Positions 55,595 through 64,000 of a DNA stretch of 64,000 nt are shown here, in pieces. Each line of letters opens with the position of its first letter. Position 1 is the stretch's first letter. The notes under the pieces are model-generated. The model saw nothing but the letters and a program-made list of their open reading frames with translations. It was not told where the DNA came from and did no database searches. Source of the DNA: Flavobacterium succinicans LMG 10402. Its GTDB lineage: Bacteria > Bacteroidota > Bacteroidia > Flavobacteriales > Flavobacteriaceae. The position numbers and the translations under genes are program-made. The stretch spans positions 1-64,000 of the forward strand of contig NZ_JATV01000001.1 of NCBI RefSeq assembly GCF_000611675.1, read 5' to 3'.

Positions 55595-58096
55595 CTAGTT
55601 CACCAAGAACAAAGCGTTGCTAAAGAGTAAATTTCCGTTTTCCCAGAAGGCTCTAAACAAAGGATTATCTACCATATAAATTACTTTTCCAGAACCTTTA
55701 TAGTCTATGGCGAAATTTACCGTTTCTGGTAATTCTTTACCAATTTCGTGACCAACAAAACCATAGCTTTTGTAACCTTTAGGAACATACGCAATATTTG
55801 AAGCGTTTTTCAATAAAGCATAATGACGGCTATCGGTTTTTAAACTGAAATATTTTTTGCCTAAACCAAAGGCCATCGGATGGGTAACATCCAATACATT
55901 TTCGATAATTGCGCCTGGAATAGCATCCGACATCGCGCGACGCTCTTCGTTGGCTGAATCTAAGAAACGTTTTTTCAATTCTTTTTCTTTGGCGGTTTTT
56001 TCTGCTTTTTGCTTGTCATCATCAGTCGCGTGCGCATTCAATGCAAAACCATCTTTTCCGTCAAAAATATCCAAAGCTCCGTTCATAGCAATGATTTTTC
56101 CACCGCTACTCACCCATTCGTTGATACGTTTTTGTTCCCCATCAGAGAAATCATAATTGCCATCCGCCAAAATCAAAGTATTGAATTCTTGCAATTTCAC
56201 TCTTCGGAAACGGTCCAAATCTACAATACTTACAGGATAGCCAACGGTTTCTTCTAAATAAAACCAAACCGAACCAAAGTCAGTAGAATTTACTCCTCTT
56301 CCTGATAAAAACAAGATTTTTGGAGCCGTCAACAGCGGGAAGTTTTCTCCACCTAAATCTCTAGCATTTTTTGAAAACCCAGAAGACAGTATAGAGAAAT
56401 CTGATTTCTTCTTCACGATTTCACCCACTACTTTTTCAAAATCTACCACCTTTGGATTATCGCCTTTGCTTACAATTAACCCACCTGGTGCTACAGTAGT
56501 GCTTCCAAAAACCGATTGCTTCATCGCTGAACGTACTTTGATTCCTTTTTGGTGCAATAGCGCTACCACTTGAGCCGAAGTACGGTTGTTCCAAGGAATA
56601 TGAAACGCATACACTGAACTCGGTATAGAAGATGAAGTCGTTTCAATCGTAGGTTTTGTTTTGATATTGATGGCATTTTTCAAAGCATAGCCTTCTACTC
56701 CATACGCTAATGGCAACGCCCAAGCCGTAATGTCATAAGACAAACTATCATTCAATTTATGATTAGGTTCGAACAAAATTTGAGCAAAAACTGCTTTTTG
56801 TTGGTCCACTTTTACAATCATATCATTGGGTTCGATGGTAAAGCTGTTCTCTTTTTTCGTTTGGTAATTAAAACCACTTGCTGATTGTTTGGCATCGGCA
56901 TACGAAAATTCGATTTTGTTTTTTTGCAACAAATCGGCCAATTGCTCCAACTTAGGATTGCTTTTCATTACATAAGTTGCATACTTCCCTTTCATTGTTT
57001 TTCTAGAAGTATTCATAAACCCTCTAAACCCTTTCAACAAAGGTTCCACTTGAGAAGCAGCCGATTCCACTATCGTTAAAACAGTGGTAGCGTGATGTGT
57101 CAAACGGTCTTTGATGGTCACACTTACACCGTTTTCCATAGTCACTTCTCTTCCTGCTCCAATTCCGCCTTGCTCTACAGTCATCCCTACAGCACCATTA
57201 TAAGTTGGATAGGTATCTCCATAACTCGGATAAAATAAATCGAAACGCTCGCTAGTGTTGTACAACCAATTTTGAGCATCGAATTTAGCTGAAATATTAT
57301 TTCCCAACAAAGCGTGAAAATCTCTTTGATACGGCTCAATAAACTCGTGCAAAGGTTCTGCTGAAGGTGGAAAAAAGTATGGCGAATTATAACCTTGTTC
57401 GTGAACGTCTGTATGCACTTGCGGCATCCATTGGTTGTACAAAGCAATACGTTGTTGGCTTTCTTTTTGTGTTTGCCAAGCCCAATCTCTATTCAAATCA
57501 AAAATATAGTGATTGTAGCGTCCACCTGGCCATTCTTCCATATGTTCTCTATCGGTAAGACCTGGATGCGTGTTTTTTCCAGCGATTTCGTGCAACCAAT
57601 TTCCGTATCTTGAATACCCATCAGGATTCACACAAGGGTCAAGAATTACCACGGTATTTTTCAACCATTCTTTGGTTGTTTTATTTTCTGGATTTGTCAA
57701 TTCGTAGGCAACAGTCAAAGCGCTTTCTGTTCCTGCCCATTCGTTTCCGTGCACATTGAAGCTCAACCAAACAATTAGTTTATCGCCTACAGTTTTCGAT
57801 TGATTAGGTGCCATACCAATGGCTGCTAAATTGTTCAAACGAATTTGCTCCAAATTGGCTAAATTCTCAGGAGTAGAAATATAATACACATTCAAGTTGC
57901 GGTGCTCGGCAGTTTGTCCGTATCTGTAAGGTTTAATGTAGGACGTTTGTGCAACCAAATGCTCAAAATAATCTTCAACTTGGTGGTAAAAAGTAATGTG
58001 TTTGCCATAATCAGGAATGAACTGAGAAGGGCTTTTTACTTGAGCCGAAACCCAAGCAGTGGTGGCTAAAAATAAAGATAGAATTAGTTTCTTCAT
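55595..58096 (-). CDS. M14 family zinc carboxypeptidase, multidomain
   Basis: This 833-residue exported protein has a signal peptide (from 58096, MKKLILSLFLATTAWVSAQ) and an M14 carboxypeptidase domain (about 30-370). The zinc motif HGNEWAGTESAL is near 125; the later catalytic Glu was not pinned down. It also has a C-terminal domain (about 550-830) with LFLSGRGVNSTDFGSVW, resembling a class I glutamine amidotransferase-like fold. It probably trims C-terminal residues from peptides in the periplasm or at the surface. The longer frame to 58171 is rejected because a signal peptide and a -7 box support 58096. Confidence 0.92.
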   Translation of the reverse strand: MKKLILSLFLATTAWVSAQVKSPSQFIPDYGKHITFYHQVEDYFEHLVAQTSYIKPYRYGQTAEHRNLNVYYISTPENLANLEQIRLNNLAAIGMAPNQSKTVGDKLIVWLSFNVHGNEWAGTESALTVAYELTNPENKTTKEWLKNTVVILDPCVNPDGYSRYGNWLHEIAGKNTHPGLTDREHMEEWPGGRYNHYIFDLNRDWAWQTQKESQQRIALYNQWMPQVHTDVHEQGYNSPYFFPPSAEPLHEFIEPYQRDFHALLGNNISAKFDAQNWLYNTSERFDLFYPSYGDTYPTYNGAVGMTVEQGGIGAGREVTMENGVSVTIKDRLTHHATTVLTIVESAASQVEPLLKGFRGFMNTSRKTMKGKYATYVMKSNPKLEQLADLLQKNKIEFSYADAKQSASGFNYQTKKENSFTIEPNDMIVKVDQQKAVFAQILFEPNHKLNDSLSYDITAWALPLAYGVEGYALKNAINIKTKPTIETTSSSIPSSVYAFHIPWNNRTSAQVVALLHQKGIKVRSAMKQSVFGSTTVAPGGLIVSKGDNPKVVDFEKVVGEIVKKKSDFSILSSGFSKNARDLGGENFPLLTAPKILFLSGRGVNSTDFGSVWFYLEETVGYPVSIVDLDRFRRVKLQEFNTLILADGNYDFSDGEQKRINEWVSSGGKIIAMNGALDIFDGKDGFALNAHATDDDKQKAEKTAKEKELKKRFLDSANEERRAMSDAIPGAIIENVLDVTHPMAFGLGKKYFSLKTDSRHYALLKNASNIAYVPKGYKSYGFVGHEIGKELPETVNFAIDYKGSGKVIYMVDNPLFRAFWENGNLLFSNALFLVN

Positions 58097-58118
58097 GCTG
58101 TTTTGGTTTATTAGAATC

Positions 58119-58126
58119 CAAAAATA
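58119..58126 (-). promoter_or_regulatory. Putative -7 box of the M14 gene
   Basis: The minus strand reads TATTTTTG, 22 bp before the ATG at 58096 and inside the longer reading frame, which favours the shorter start. Confidence 0.5.
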
Positions 58127-58267
58127 GGGAAACCTAAGGTATTGACCTAAATAAATTACAAACTTACCCATAAGCCGATTTTGAACGACTTTTTAGCTAG
58201 AAAAACAAAAAATACTGGCATACAAGGCTTTAAAAAATCACAATTAAAAACAATCGGTATTATTTTA

Positions 58268-58299
58268 TTTTCATACAATAAATTAAAAAAGTAAATTTG
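58268..58299 (+). promoter_or_regulatory. Putative ppk2 promoter
   Basis: TTTC (58269-58272), 19 bp, then TAAATTTG (58292-58299), 54 bp before the ATG. Confidence 0.6.
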
Positions 58300-58353
58300 A
58301 GTAAACCTATTGAAAAACAACCATTTAAAAACGCGTTTTAAAACCAAATATTC

Positions 58354-59295
58354 ATGAGTAAAGAAGAAAAACCAAAGAAAAAAAAGCTTCTTTTTGAAAA
58401 GTTAAGTTCGAAAGAAAGAATTGAACGAGCCAAACAATTTTCAGCTCAATTCAAAGTCAAAGAAGAAGATAACTTTCAATTATCAGATTACAAAACCGAT
58501 ATTGATATAGAACTAAGCAATAAAAAATTGGATAAGATTCTAACGCTTGGCGTGGAGGCTTTGGCCGATATGCAAGAAATCTTATACGCTCAGGACAAAT
58601 GGTCGTTATTACTCATTTTTCAAGCGATGGATGCCGCTGGAAAAGATGGCGCCATCAAACATGTGCTTTCAGGCGTTAATCCACAAGGGTGTCAAGTCTC
58701 TTCTTTCAAAGCACCGAGTTCGGAAGAATTGGACCATGATTTTCTTTGGCGTTGCCAAAAACATTTACCCGAACGAGGTCGAATCGGTATTTTCAATCGT
58801 TCGTATTATGAAGAAGTATTGGTCGTTCGGGTGCACGAACAAATTCTGAAAGCCCAAAAACTTCCTCAAGAATTGGTTACCGAATCTATTTGGGAAGAAC
58901 GTTTTGAAGACATTCGCAATTTTGAAAAATACCTGAATCGCAATGGAACTATCGTGATTAAATTTTTCTTGAATGTATCCAAAGAAGAGCAAAAGAAACG
59001 TTTCATAGAGCGCATCGACGACCAAGATAAAAACTGGAAATTCAGTACATCCGATGCCAAAGAAAGAGGTTTTTGGGACGATTATATGAATGCTTACCAA
59101 GATTTAATTCAAAAAACAACCACACCCCACTCGCCTTGGTACGTAGTTCCCGCAGATAATAAATCGTATGCGCGCATTGTCATTGCTTCGGCCATTATCA
59201 ATGCCTTAGACGAAATGGGATTAGAATACCCAAGAGTAAGTCCCGAAAAAGTAGCCGAATTACAAGAAATAAAAAAAGCCTTGTTGGGAGAATAA
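58354..59295 (+). CDS. Polyphosphate kinase 2 family protein
   Basis: PPK2 enzymes move phosphate from polyphosphate to nucleotides. The 313-residue protein has Walker A IFQAMDAAGKDGAIKHVLSG (near 88), GRIGIFNRSYYEEVLVVRVH (near 147), a lid with FRKRFIERIDD-like residues (about 210), and the WYVVPADNKSYARIV motif near 262. It is a class that typically phosphorylates AMP or ADP; the exact class is not resolved. The C-terminal end lies in a terminator hairpin. Confidence 0.92.
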   Translation: MSKEEKPKKKKLLFEKLSSKERIERAKQFSAQFKVKEEDNFQLSDYKTDIDIELSNKKLDKILTLGVEALADMQEILYAQDKWSLLLIFQAMDAAGKDGAIKHVLSGVNPQGCQVSSFKAPSSEELDHDFLWRCQKHLPERGRIGIFNRSYYEEVLVVRVHEQILKAQKLPQELVTESIWEERFEDIRNFEKYLNRNGTIVIKFFLNVSKEEQKKRFIERIDDQDKNWKFSTSDAKERGFWDDYMNAYQDLIQKTTTPHSPWYVVPADNKSYARIVIASAIINALDEMGLEYPRVSPEKVAELQEIKKALLGE

Positions 59296-59322
59296 TATTT
59301 TTATTCCAACAAGGACTTTTAA
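59279..59322 (+). terminator. Terminator overlapping the ppk2 stop
   Basis: CCTTGTTGG (59279-) with AATAA and TTATTCCAACAAGG form a stem with a small bulge around TATTT. The stop codon lies in the left arm and TTTT follows. Confidence 0.65.
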
Positions 59323-59332
59323 ATCATATGAT

Positions 59333-59360
59333 ACACCCGTTGAGTAAAATTCAAATAAAA
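59333..59360 (+). repeat. Degenerate copy of the 4234-4438 repeat terminus
   Basis: ACACCCGTTGAGTAAAATTC, followed by AAATAAAA, matches the complement of the right arm of the inverted repeat after recG (TAACCCGTTGGGTGAAATTC and then AAATAAAA) with three or four mismatches. Confidence 0.6.
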
Positions 59361-59383
59361 AACAACGGATTGCTATAGATCCA

Positions 59384-60460
59384 CTAGGATTGATTTTCTG
59401 ACGCTAACCATGCTAAAAATAATTTGTAGCCAATAGTTAAAATTACAGCTCCTAAAAACAAACCCAAGAAACCACTCACAATAAAACCACCAATAGCACC
59501 CAAAAAGACAACCATCATAGGTACTGGAGCATTTTTACCCAATAAAATAGGTTTCAAAATATTATCAGAAATCAAAATAATAAAAAACCAAATCGACAAC
59601 AACACTGCCGAAGTGGTGTCCGAAACTGAAAACATATAAATAGCAACAGGAATCAAAACAGGTCCTACCCCAATTTGAATAATTGCTAAAACCAAACAGA
59701 CAATCGTCCATAAACCCGCAAATGGCACATCGGCAATAAAAAATCCAAGGCCAGACATCGCCGCTTGTATGATCGCTACTCCAAGAAATCCTTTGACAAC
59801 ATTTTGAATCGTCTTAACCGTAATGGATGAAAAATGATCGCCATGGTCTCCCGCTAATTTTTGAAACACTTTCTTTGACACTAACTTCAAATCTTCTGAA
59901 TACGCCAAAATAAAACCCGCTATGATGATCGAAATATTAAATTGAATAATACCTTTTCCGATACCTGTTAAGGCTGTTAATAGCCACGATCCAGCTACCG
60001 TAACTTGATCTGAGTACTCTACAATCGTTTCCTGTAAATTATCAGAAGCATGTTTCCAAAAATCAATTATGGGTGTAGCAAACTTAGGCCAATTGGCAGT
60101 AGTTTCGCCAGGAGGCGGAATTAAAGGTTTCCCTTCTTGATAGGTTTGAGTTAAATACGAAACACCTTCGTAAAGCGATTCCGTAACTAACATACTAGGA
60201 ATAATAATTACACTCAGCAAGAGTAATGTCAAGAAAAATACAGGGATTTTTTTTCTTCCTTTCATCAATTTCACAAACGATTTGTAAACAGGATACATTG
60301 CAATGGCAATGACTACGGCCCAAATCAACATTAAAATAAAGGGTTGTAAAATAGAAAAACACCAGAATAAAATAATGGCTAGCACACCAAGTCGAATAAT
60401 AATATCTGTGATTTTCTCAAAGTTATGTTCTTTTGCTTCCGATGCAGAATCTTGTTTCAT
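59384..60460 (-). CDS. AI-2E family transporter (TqsA/PerM-like)
   Basis: This 358-residue inner-membrane protein has the family layout: hydrophobic segments at about 26-60 (LGVLAIILFWCFSILQPFILM), 75-92, a periplasmic loop (about 95-160), then TMs in 170-350, including FLGLFLGAVILTIGYKLFLAWL at the end. The conserved VPFAGLWTIVCLVLAIIQIG segment is also present. The family is named for AI-2 export, but members also act as Na+/H+ antiporters or other exporters, so the substrate is uncertain. Confidence 0.87.
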   Translation of the reverse strand: MKQDSASEAKEHNFEKITDIIIRLGVLAIILFWCFSILQPFILMLIWAVVIAIAMYPVYKSFVKLMKGRKKIPVFFLTLLLLSVIIIPSMLVTESLYEGVSYLTQTYQEGKPLIPPPGETTANWPKFATPIIDFWKHASDNLQETIVEYSDQVTVAGSWLLTALTGIGKGIIQFNISIIIAGFILAYSEDLKLVSKKVFQKLAGDHGDHFSSITVKTIQNVVKGFLGVAIIQAAMSGLGFFIADVPFAGLWTIVCLVLAIIQIGVGPVLIPVAIYMFSVSDTTSAVLLSIWFFIILISDNILKPILLGKNAPVPMMVVFLGAIGGFIVSGFLGLFLGAVILTIGYKLFLAWLASENQS

Positions 60461-60686
60461 ATTTAATTTTTTTATAGTAAATATAGCATTTTACTACTAT
60501 TTTTTGTTAAATCAAGTGCGAAAATAACCGAAAGCTTCGCAAGAAAACACCAAAAAAAGCCTAAAATTACGTTAACAATTGAGGACTGTTTTAGCAAGCA
60601 TTCGTTCCAAATAAAATTATGATATATTCAAATTGCGTCATATTTAAAACGGATTCGATAAGAGAATTTATATTTTGAAATAATAT

Positions 60687-60719
60687 TTTGCAGATTTGAC
60701 ATTGATTCCTATATCTTTG
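60687..60719 (+). promoter_or_regulatory. Putative sdaA promoter
   Basis: TTTG (60687-60690), 21 bp, then TATCTTTG (60712-60719), 24 bp before the chosen ATG at 60744. The box lies downstream of the alternative ATG at 60696, which it rules out. Confidence 0.7.
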
Positions 60720-60743
60720 TTTTACAAATTTTACTCTAGAATT

Positions 60744-62171
60744 ATGGAAGAATGCATTTCTGTTTTTGATATGTTAAAGATTGGCGTAGGGCCATCTAGT
60801 TCTCATACCTTAGGTCCGTGGCGTGCTGCCGAACGTTTTCTTGAAGAATTACGTCAGGATTTTGATTTGAATAATATCACTAGAGTAAAAGTAGATTTGT
60901 ACGGTTCTTTGTCTTTGACTGGAAAAGGTCACGCTACCGATTTGGCCGTGATGCTAGGTCTAAGTGGTCAAGACCCTGAATACATTCCCGTGAAAGATAT
61001 TGACGGCATCATCAAAGCCATAGAAAACAATCATTTGATTCAATTAGGCAACGAGAAAGCGCTACCTTTTTATATTTTACAAGACATTGTTTTTCATAAA
61101 GAGTTTCTTCCCTTTCACGCCAATGGATTAACCTTTACCGCTTATTTTGAAAATGAAACCGAATATGCTTCCACTTTTTATTCGATTGGAGGCGGATTTG
61201 TGGTAAAAGAAGAGCGTAGCAATGCCAAAAAGAAAGTCGCTATAAAATGTGCTTTCCCCTTCCCTATCAACAATGCAGCAGAATTACTAGACTATACCCA
61301 AAAAGAAAACAAAAGCATCTCAGAAATAGTTTATGCCAATGAGATTTCTATGCGTCCCGAAACAGAAGTGCATAGCGAATTAATGCGCATTTGGCACACG
61401 ATGCTAGAATGTATGTACATTGGCTGTCATTCAGAAGGCATATTGCCTGGTGGACTCAATGTTCGCAGAAGAGCCTTTGATATGCATCAAAATTTGATTG
61501 GGTTATCCAATTATGATTCGCCACAATCTTGGTTAGAAGAAATTCGTAAAACCGAAGTAAAGTTTCGTCAAATTCTGAAATGGGTAAGCTGTTTTGCCTT
61601 AGCGGTAAACGAAGTAAACGCAGCTTTAGGACGCGTAGTAACAGCGCCAACCAACGGAAGTGCTGGGGTTATTCCAGCCGTATTGATGTATTATATGGTG
61701 ATTGAAAACCACCAAGCCGACGAAAAACAAATCAAACAATTCTTGATGGTAGCGGGAGAAATTGGAAGTATTTTCAAAAAAGGAGCCACTATCTCTGCCG
61801 CTATGGGTGGCTGTCAAGCCGAAATCGGCGTATCATCGGCGATGGCTGCGGGAGCATTATGCGAAGTAATGGGCGGAACCCCTGCACAAGTATTGATGGC
61901 TGCCGAAATTGCTATGGAGCACCACTTGGGCTTAACTTGTGACCCAATTGGTGGTTTGGTTCAAATTCCGTGTATTGAGCGCAATACGATGGGCGCTATA
62001 AAAGCCATCAACGCAGCAGAATTGGCACTCGAAACCGATTCTAAAAACGCCAAAGTTCCTTTAGACAAAGTAATTGATACGATGTGGCAAACCGCCAAAG
62101 ATATGAACTCTAAGTACAAAGAAACCTCAGAAGGTGGATTGGCTATAGCGGTTAATATGGCGGATTGTTAA
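60744..62171 (+). CDS. sdaA: L-serine ammonia-lyase (iron-sulfur dehydratase)
   Basis: This enzyme turns L-serine into pyruvate and ammonia with a [4Fe-4S] cluster. The 475-residue single-chain protein has the N-terminal [27 protein letters not shown] segment of the beta domain. The alpha domain follows with cluster-region cysteines: [36 protein letters not shown] and [16 protein letters not shown], and [15 protein letters not shown] in between. The start at 60744 is chosen over 60696 because of the promoter. The DUF2809 gene follows after 5 bp and is probably cotranscribed. Confidence 0.96.
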   Translation: MEECISVFDMLKIGVGPSSSHTLGPWRAAERFLEELRQDFDLNNITRVKVDLYGSLSLTGKGHATDLAVMLGLSGQDPEYIPVKDIDGIIKAIENNHLIQLGNEKALPFYILQDIVFHKEFLPFHANGLTFTAYFENETEYASTFYSIGGGFVVKEERSNAKKKVAIKCAFPFPINNAAELLDYTQKENKSISEIVYANEISMRPETEVHSELMRIWHTMLECMYIGCHSEGILPGGLNVRRRAFDMHQNLIGLSNYDSPQSWLEEIRKTEVKFRQILKWVSCFALAVNEVNAALGRVVTAPTNGSAGVIPAVLMYYMVIENHQADEKQIKQFLMVAGEIGSIFKKGATISAAMGGCQAEIGVSSAMAAGALCEVMGGTPAQVLMAAEIAMEHHLGLTCDPIGGLVQIPCIERNTMGAIKAINAAELALETDSKNAKVPLDKVIDTMWQTAKDMNSKYKETSEGGLAIAVNMADC

Positions 62172-62176
62172 TACAA

Positions 62177-62548
62177 ATGAGACCTCGTTTCGTATACTTT
62201 ATTCTTGCCCTTCTTACGATTGTATTGGGAATTGCTTCCCGAAAAATAGTGGGTATTCCCTTGTTTGTGGGCGATATCTTGTATGCCATATTGGTTTATT
62301 TTGGTTTTCGGTGGCTGTTTTTGAAAAGCAAAATGTTGTGGCAAATTGGATTTCCTTTACTGTTTTGCTTCGCTATAGAAATACAACAACTTAGTACAGC
62401 CAAAGCACTGGTAGCAATTCGGGAGACTACTATAGGACATTATGTCTTGGGACAAGGTTTTTTGTGGAGTGATTTGTTGTGCTACTCGATGGGTATTGGA
62501 TTAGCGTATGCTGTAGACCAATTTTGGTTCAAACAAAAGGTGTCTTAA
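62177..62548 (+). CDS. DUF2809 family membrane protein
   Basis: This 123-residue protein has about four hydrophobic segments (about 4-22, 28-48, 55-70 and 93-114). It starts MRPRFVYFILALLTIVLGIASRK and has the family pattern FVGDILYAILVYFGFRWLF and VLGQGFLWSDLLCYSMGIGLAY. Function is unknown. The ATG at 62177 is preferred to the TTG at 62165. It follows sdaA by 5 bp on the same strand. Confidence 0.85.
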   Translation: MRPRFVYFILALLTIVLGIASRKIVGIPLFVGDILYAILVYFGFRWLFLKSKMLWQIGFPLLFCFAIEIQQLSTAKALVAIRETTIGHYVLGQGFLWSDLLCYSMGIGLAYAVDQFWFKQKVS

Positions 62549-62618
62549 TCCCTAAAATCTCTCGAAATAACGATTGCCCTAGCCCAATGTCATTAAGTTA
62601 AGAGAGAGAGAAAAAAAG

Positions 62619-62677
62619 CACGCAGATTTAACTGATTTTAACTGATTTTTCTGCGTTAAACCTGCAAAATCTGCGTG
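62619..62677. repeat. Intergenic inverted repeat with CTGCG arms
   Basis: CACGCAGATTT (62619-62629) and AAATCTGCGTG (62667-62677) are exact complements. The loop has two TTTAACTGATT-type copies. The words resemble the 41032-41089 hairpin. Confidence 0.7.
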
Positions 62678-62716
62678 AAAACAAAAAGAGTACTTAAGGT
62701 AATAACATTGTTCCCT

Positions 62717-62782
62717 AACCCTTATGGGAACGGCATCCTGTGGCGCTGGGGTTCGCCACAAGAGATATAGTGGACAGCAGGA
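62717..62782 (+). repeat. Dispersed hairpin repeat, copy 5
   Basis: Left flank AACCCTTATGGGAACGGCAT, right flank GATATAGTGGACAGCAGGA. The inner stem is TGTGGCG / CGCCACA around CTGGGGTT. It lies between the convergent DUF2809 and histidine kinase genes. Confidence 0.85.
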
Positions 62783-62789
62783 TTAGCTC

Positions 62790-64000
62790 CTAAACACTCC
62801 CTAATTTAAAATAAAAAGTACAACCCAATCCGAGTTCGCTTTTTACGCCAATGGTTCCGTTTTGCGCCTCGATAAATTCTTTTGAAATGGCCAATCCAAG
62901 TCCTGTACCCGTTTTATGGCTTCCGGGAATTTGGAAATATTTATCGAAAACTTTGTTTTTGTATCGAACATCTATTCCTTTTCCTTTATCGATTACCGCA
63001 AATACAACTTGATGTTTTTCGCTTTTTAACTGTATCATAATCGTGCTTTTTTCGGAGGAATATCGTATGGCATTGGTCAAAAAATTAATCAAGACCCAAA
63101 CGGTTTTTTCGCTATCTGCTTTGATGCTTGGGAGGTTTTCATCGGCTTCAATGACTAGTTCAATTTGCTTTTGTTCTGCTTGTACTTTTACGGCTTCTGT
63201 GGCATACTGTGCAATATCATACGGATTGCTTTTTTCGATATTCAACTGAATGTTTCCAGTTTCTACTTGTGAAAGTTCCAATAATTCTCCTGTAATTTTC
63301 AACAAGCGCTGACTGTCTTCTTTGATGCTGTCCACCAAATGCTTTTGTTCTTCGTTAATGACACCTGTTCTTTCACTTTCAAGCAATTGCAAACTCATTT
63401 TTATCGAAGCAATAGGCGTTTTCAATTCGTGGGAAACGGTGGCAATAAAATTGGTTTTGGCAAAATCTAATTCTTTGAAAAAAGTAATATTTCTCAAAAT
63501 AATTACATTTCCAATAGCTATCGCTTGGTCTTCGCCTGTTGGTTTTATGGTGATTTTTACAATTTCTTTTTCAAAATAACTTTCTTTATCATCGGCGAAA
63601 ATTTTCATTATTTGCGCTTTTTCATTTTCTGATTTCTCCACAAGCAAAGATTGCATCAAATCATTCGTCAAGCCCAATTTTTCAGCCGACTTTCCGACAA
63701 CCTCCTCTTGTTTCAAGCCCATAATTTTGATGGCTTCATCATTGATAAACAAAATCACGCCCTCATTATCTAAACCTATAATTGGGTCGTGCATATTGTT
63801 GATTAAAGTCTCTAAACGCTTTTTCTCAAAAGACAATTTGTACAAATTACTATTGTGGTATTCTTGCAATTTTTCGGCCATTGTATTAAAGGAATTGGCT
63901 AAGTCTCCAAATTCGTTATGGTGTCTAAAATGAACCCTTTCTGAATAATTCTTATTAGCAATTTGCTTGATACTTTCGGTCAATTCTTTGATGGGATTTG
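62790..64000 (-). CDS. Sensor histidine kinase, N-terminus beyond the window
   Basis: The visible part (about 400 residues) has a HAMP domain (residues 1-45, NKNYSERVHFRHHNEFGDLANSFNTMAEKL), a PAS domain (about 55-165), a HisKA domain with phospho-His in SHELKTPIASIK (His185 in the visible numbering) and a HATPase domain with NFLTNAIRYSS, DKGKGI and TGTGLGLAISKEF. The frame stays open to the window end through NPIKELTESIKQ, so the membrane-spanning N-terminus is cut off. It would signal through a response regulator not in view. A role with potassium-uptake genes is possible but not shown. Confidence 0.93.
   Translation of the reverse strand, partial: NPIKELTESIKQIANKNYSERVHFRHHNEFGDLANSFNTMAEKLQEYHNSNLYKLSFEKKRLETLINNMHDPIIGLDNEGVILFINDEAIKIMGLKQEEVVGKSAEKLGLTNDLMQSLLVEKSENEKAQIMKIFADDKESYFEKEIVKITIKPTGEDQAIAIGNVIILRNITFFKELDFAKTNFIATVSHELKTPIASIKMSLQLLESERTGVINEEQKHLVDSIKEDSQRLLKITGELLELSQVETGNIQLNIEKSNPYDIAQYATEAVKVQAEQKQIELVIEADENLPSIKADSEKTVWVLINFLTNAIRYSSEKSTIMIQLKSEKHQVVFAVIDKGKGIDVRYKNKVFDKYFQIPGSHKTGTGLGLAISKEFIEAQNGTIGVKSELGLGCTFYFKLGSV

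Noticed and set aside
1-64000. CRISPR array, tRNA genes, prophage or IS transposase.
   Set aside because: No regularly spaced short repeats with unique spacers, no cloverleaf-like sequence and no transposase or phage structural gene was found on reading through. This was by eye, so a tRNA scan would be the decisive check.

Overview
The window looks like chromosomal DNA of a Flavobacterium-type member of the Bacteroidota. Signs of this are low GC, the type IX secretion genes porQ and porX, an LpxC-FabZ fusion, a head-GIN (DUF2807) protein, a bestrophin-like protein, and many upstream regions carrying the Bacteroidota -7 promoter box TAnnTTTG with TTTG, TTTC or CTTG about 18-23 bp further upstream. 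No tRNA, rRNA operon, CRISPR array, transposase or prophage was seen. The only standard RNA gene found is rnpB (RNase P RNA), on the minus strand at about 15586-15900.

Layout. 1-2.0 kb: minus-strand genes yhcH-like, a membrane-anchored coiled-coil protein and DUF1697; the middle gene appears inserted at the start codon of the DUF1697 gene. 2.1-4.2 kb: recG, then a 205 bp inverted repeat. 4.7-10.5 kb: a tripartite RND efflux operon (membrane fusion protein, pump, TolC). 10.5-15.5 kb: bestrophin-like gene, pheT, DUF3822 gene and rsmD. 15.6-22.1 kb (minus): rnpB, NupG-like transporter, cmk, porQ, lon. 22.6-25.5 kb (plus): ECF sigma factor, probable anti-sigma gene, and two cell-surface beta-repeat genes. 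25.6-36.2 kb (minus): MFS transporter, M48 peptidase, GIY-YIG-like gene, sucD, NTF2-like gene, then the lipid A cluster lpxD / lpxC-fabZ / lpxA / efp / second lpxD-like, and an HD-domain phosphohydrolase. 36.4-41 kb: porX, M1 aminopeptidase, DUF71 ATPase.

41.3-47.5 kb is an accessory island. It starts with a two-TM small gene, a 5'-truncated GNAT remnant, a 53-residue gene and a dispersed hairpin repeat. A compact four-gene minus-strand operon follows: DNA cytosine-5 methyltransferase, a 792-residue protein with two GHKL ATPase modules, a receiver-domain protein whose C-terminal half carries Rx4H (HEPN-like) motifs, and an HNH endonuclease. Spacings are 3 bp, a 4 bp overlap and 0 bp, under one promoter. 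I read it as a restriction-modification-type defence system with a built-in two-component relay. It is the best candidate here for an undescribed system.

47.7-55 kb: tamB and tamA-like genes, then about 500 bp of intergenic tandem repeats. 55.6-64 kb: M14 peptidase, PPK2, AI-2E transporter, L-serine dehydratase, DUF2809 protein and a histidine kinase cut by the window edge.

A second theme is a dispersed family of 65-85 bp intergenic hairpins. Five copies (9.07, 18.35, 22.32, 42.03 and 62.72 kb) and one diverged relative (0.12 kb) share conserved flanks around an inner stem whose sequence differs in each copy while staying self-complementary.
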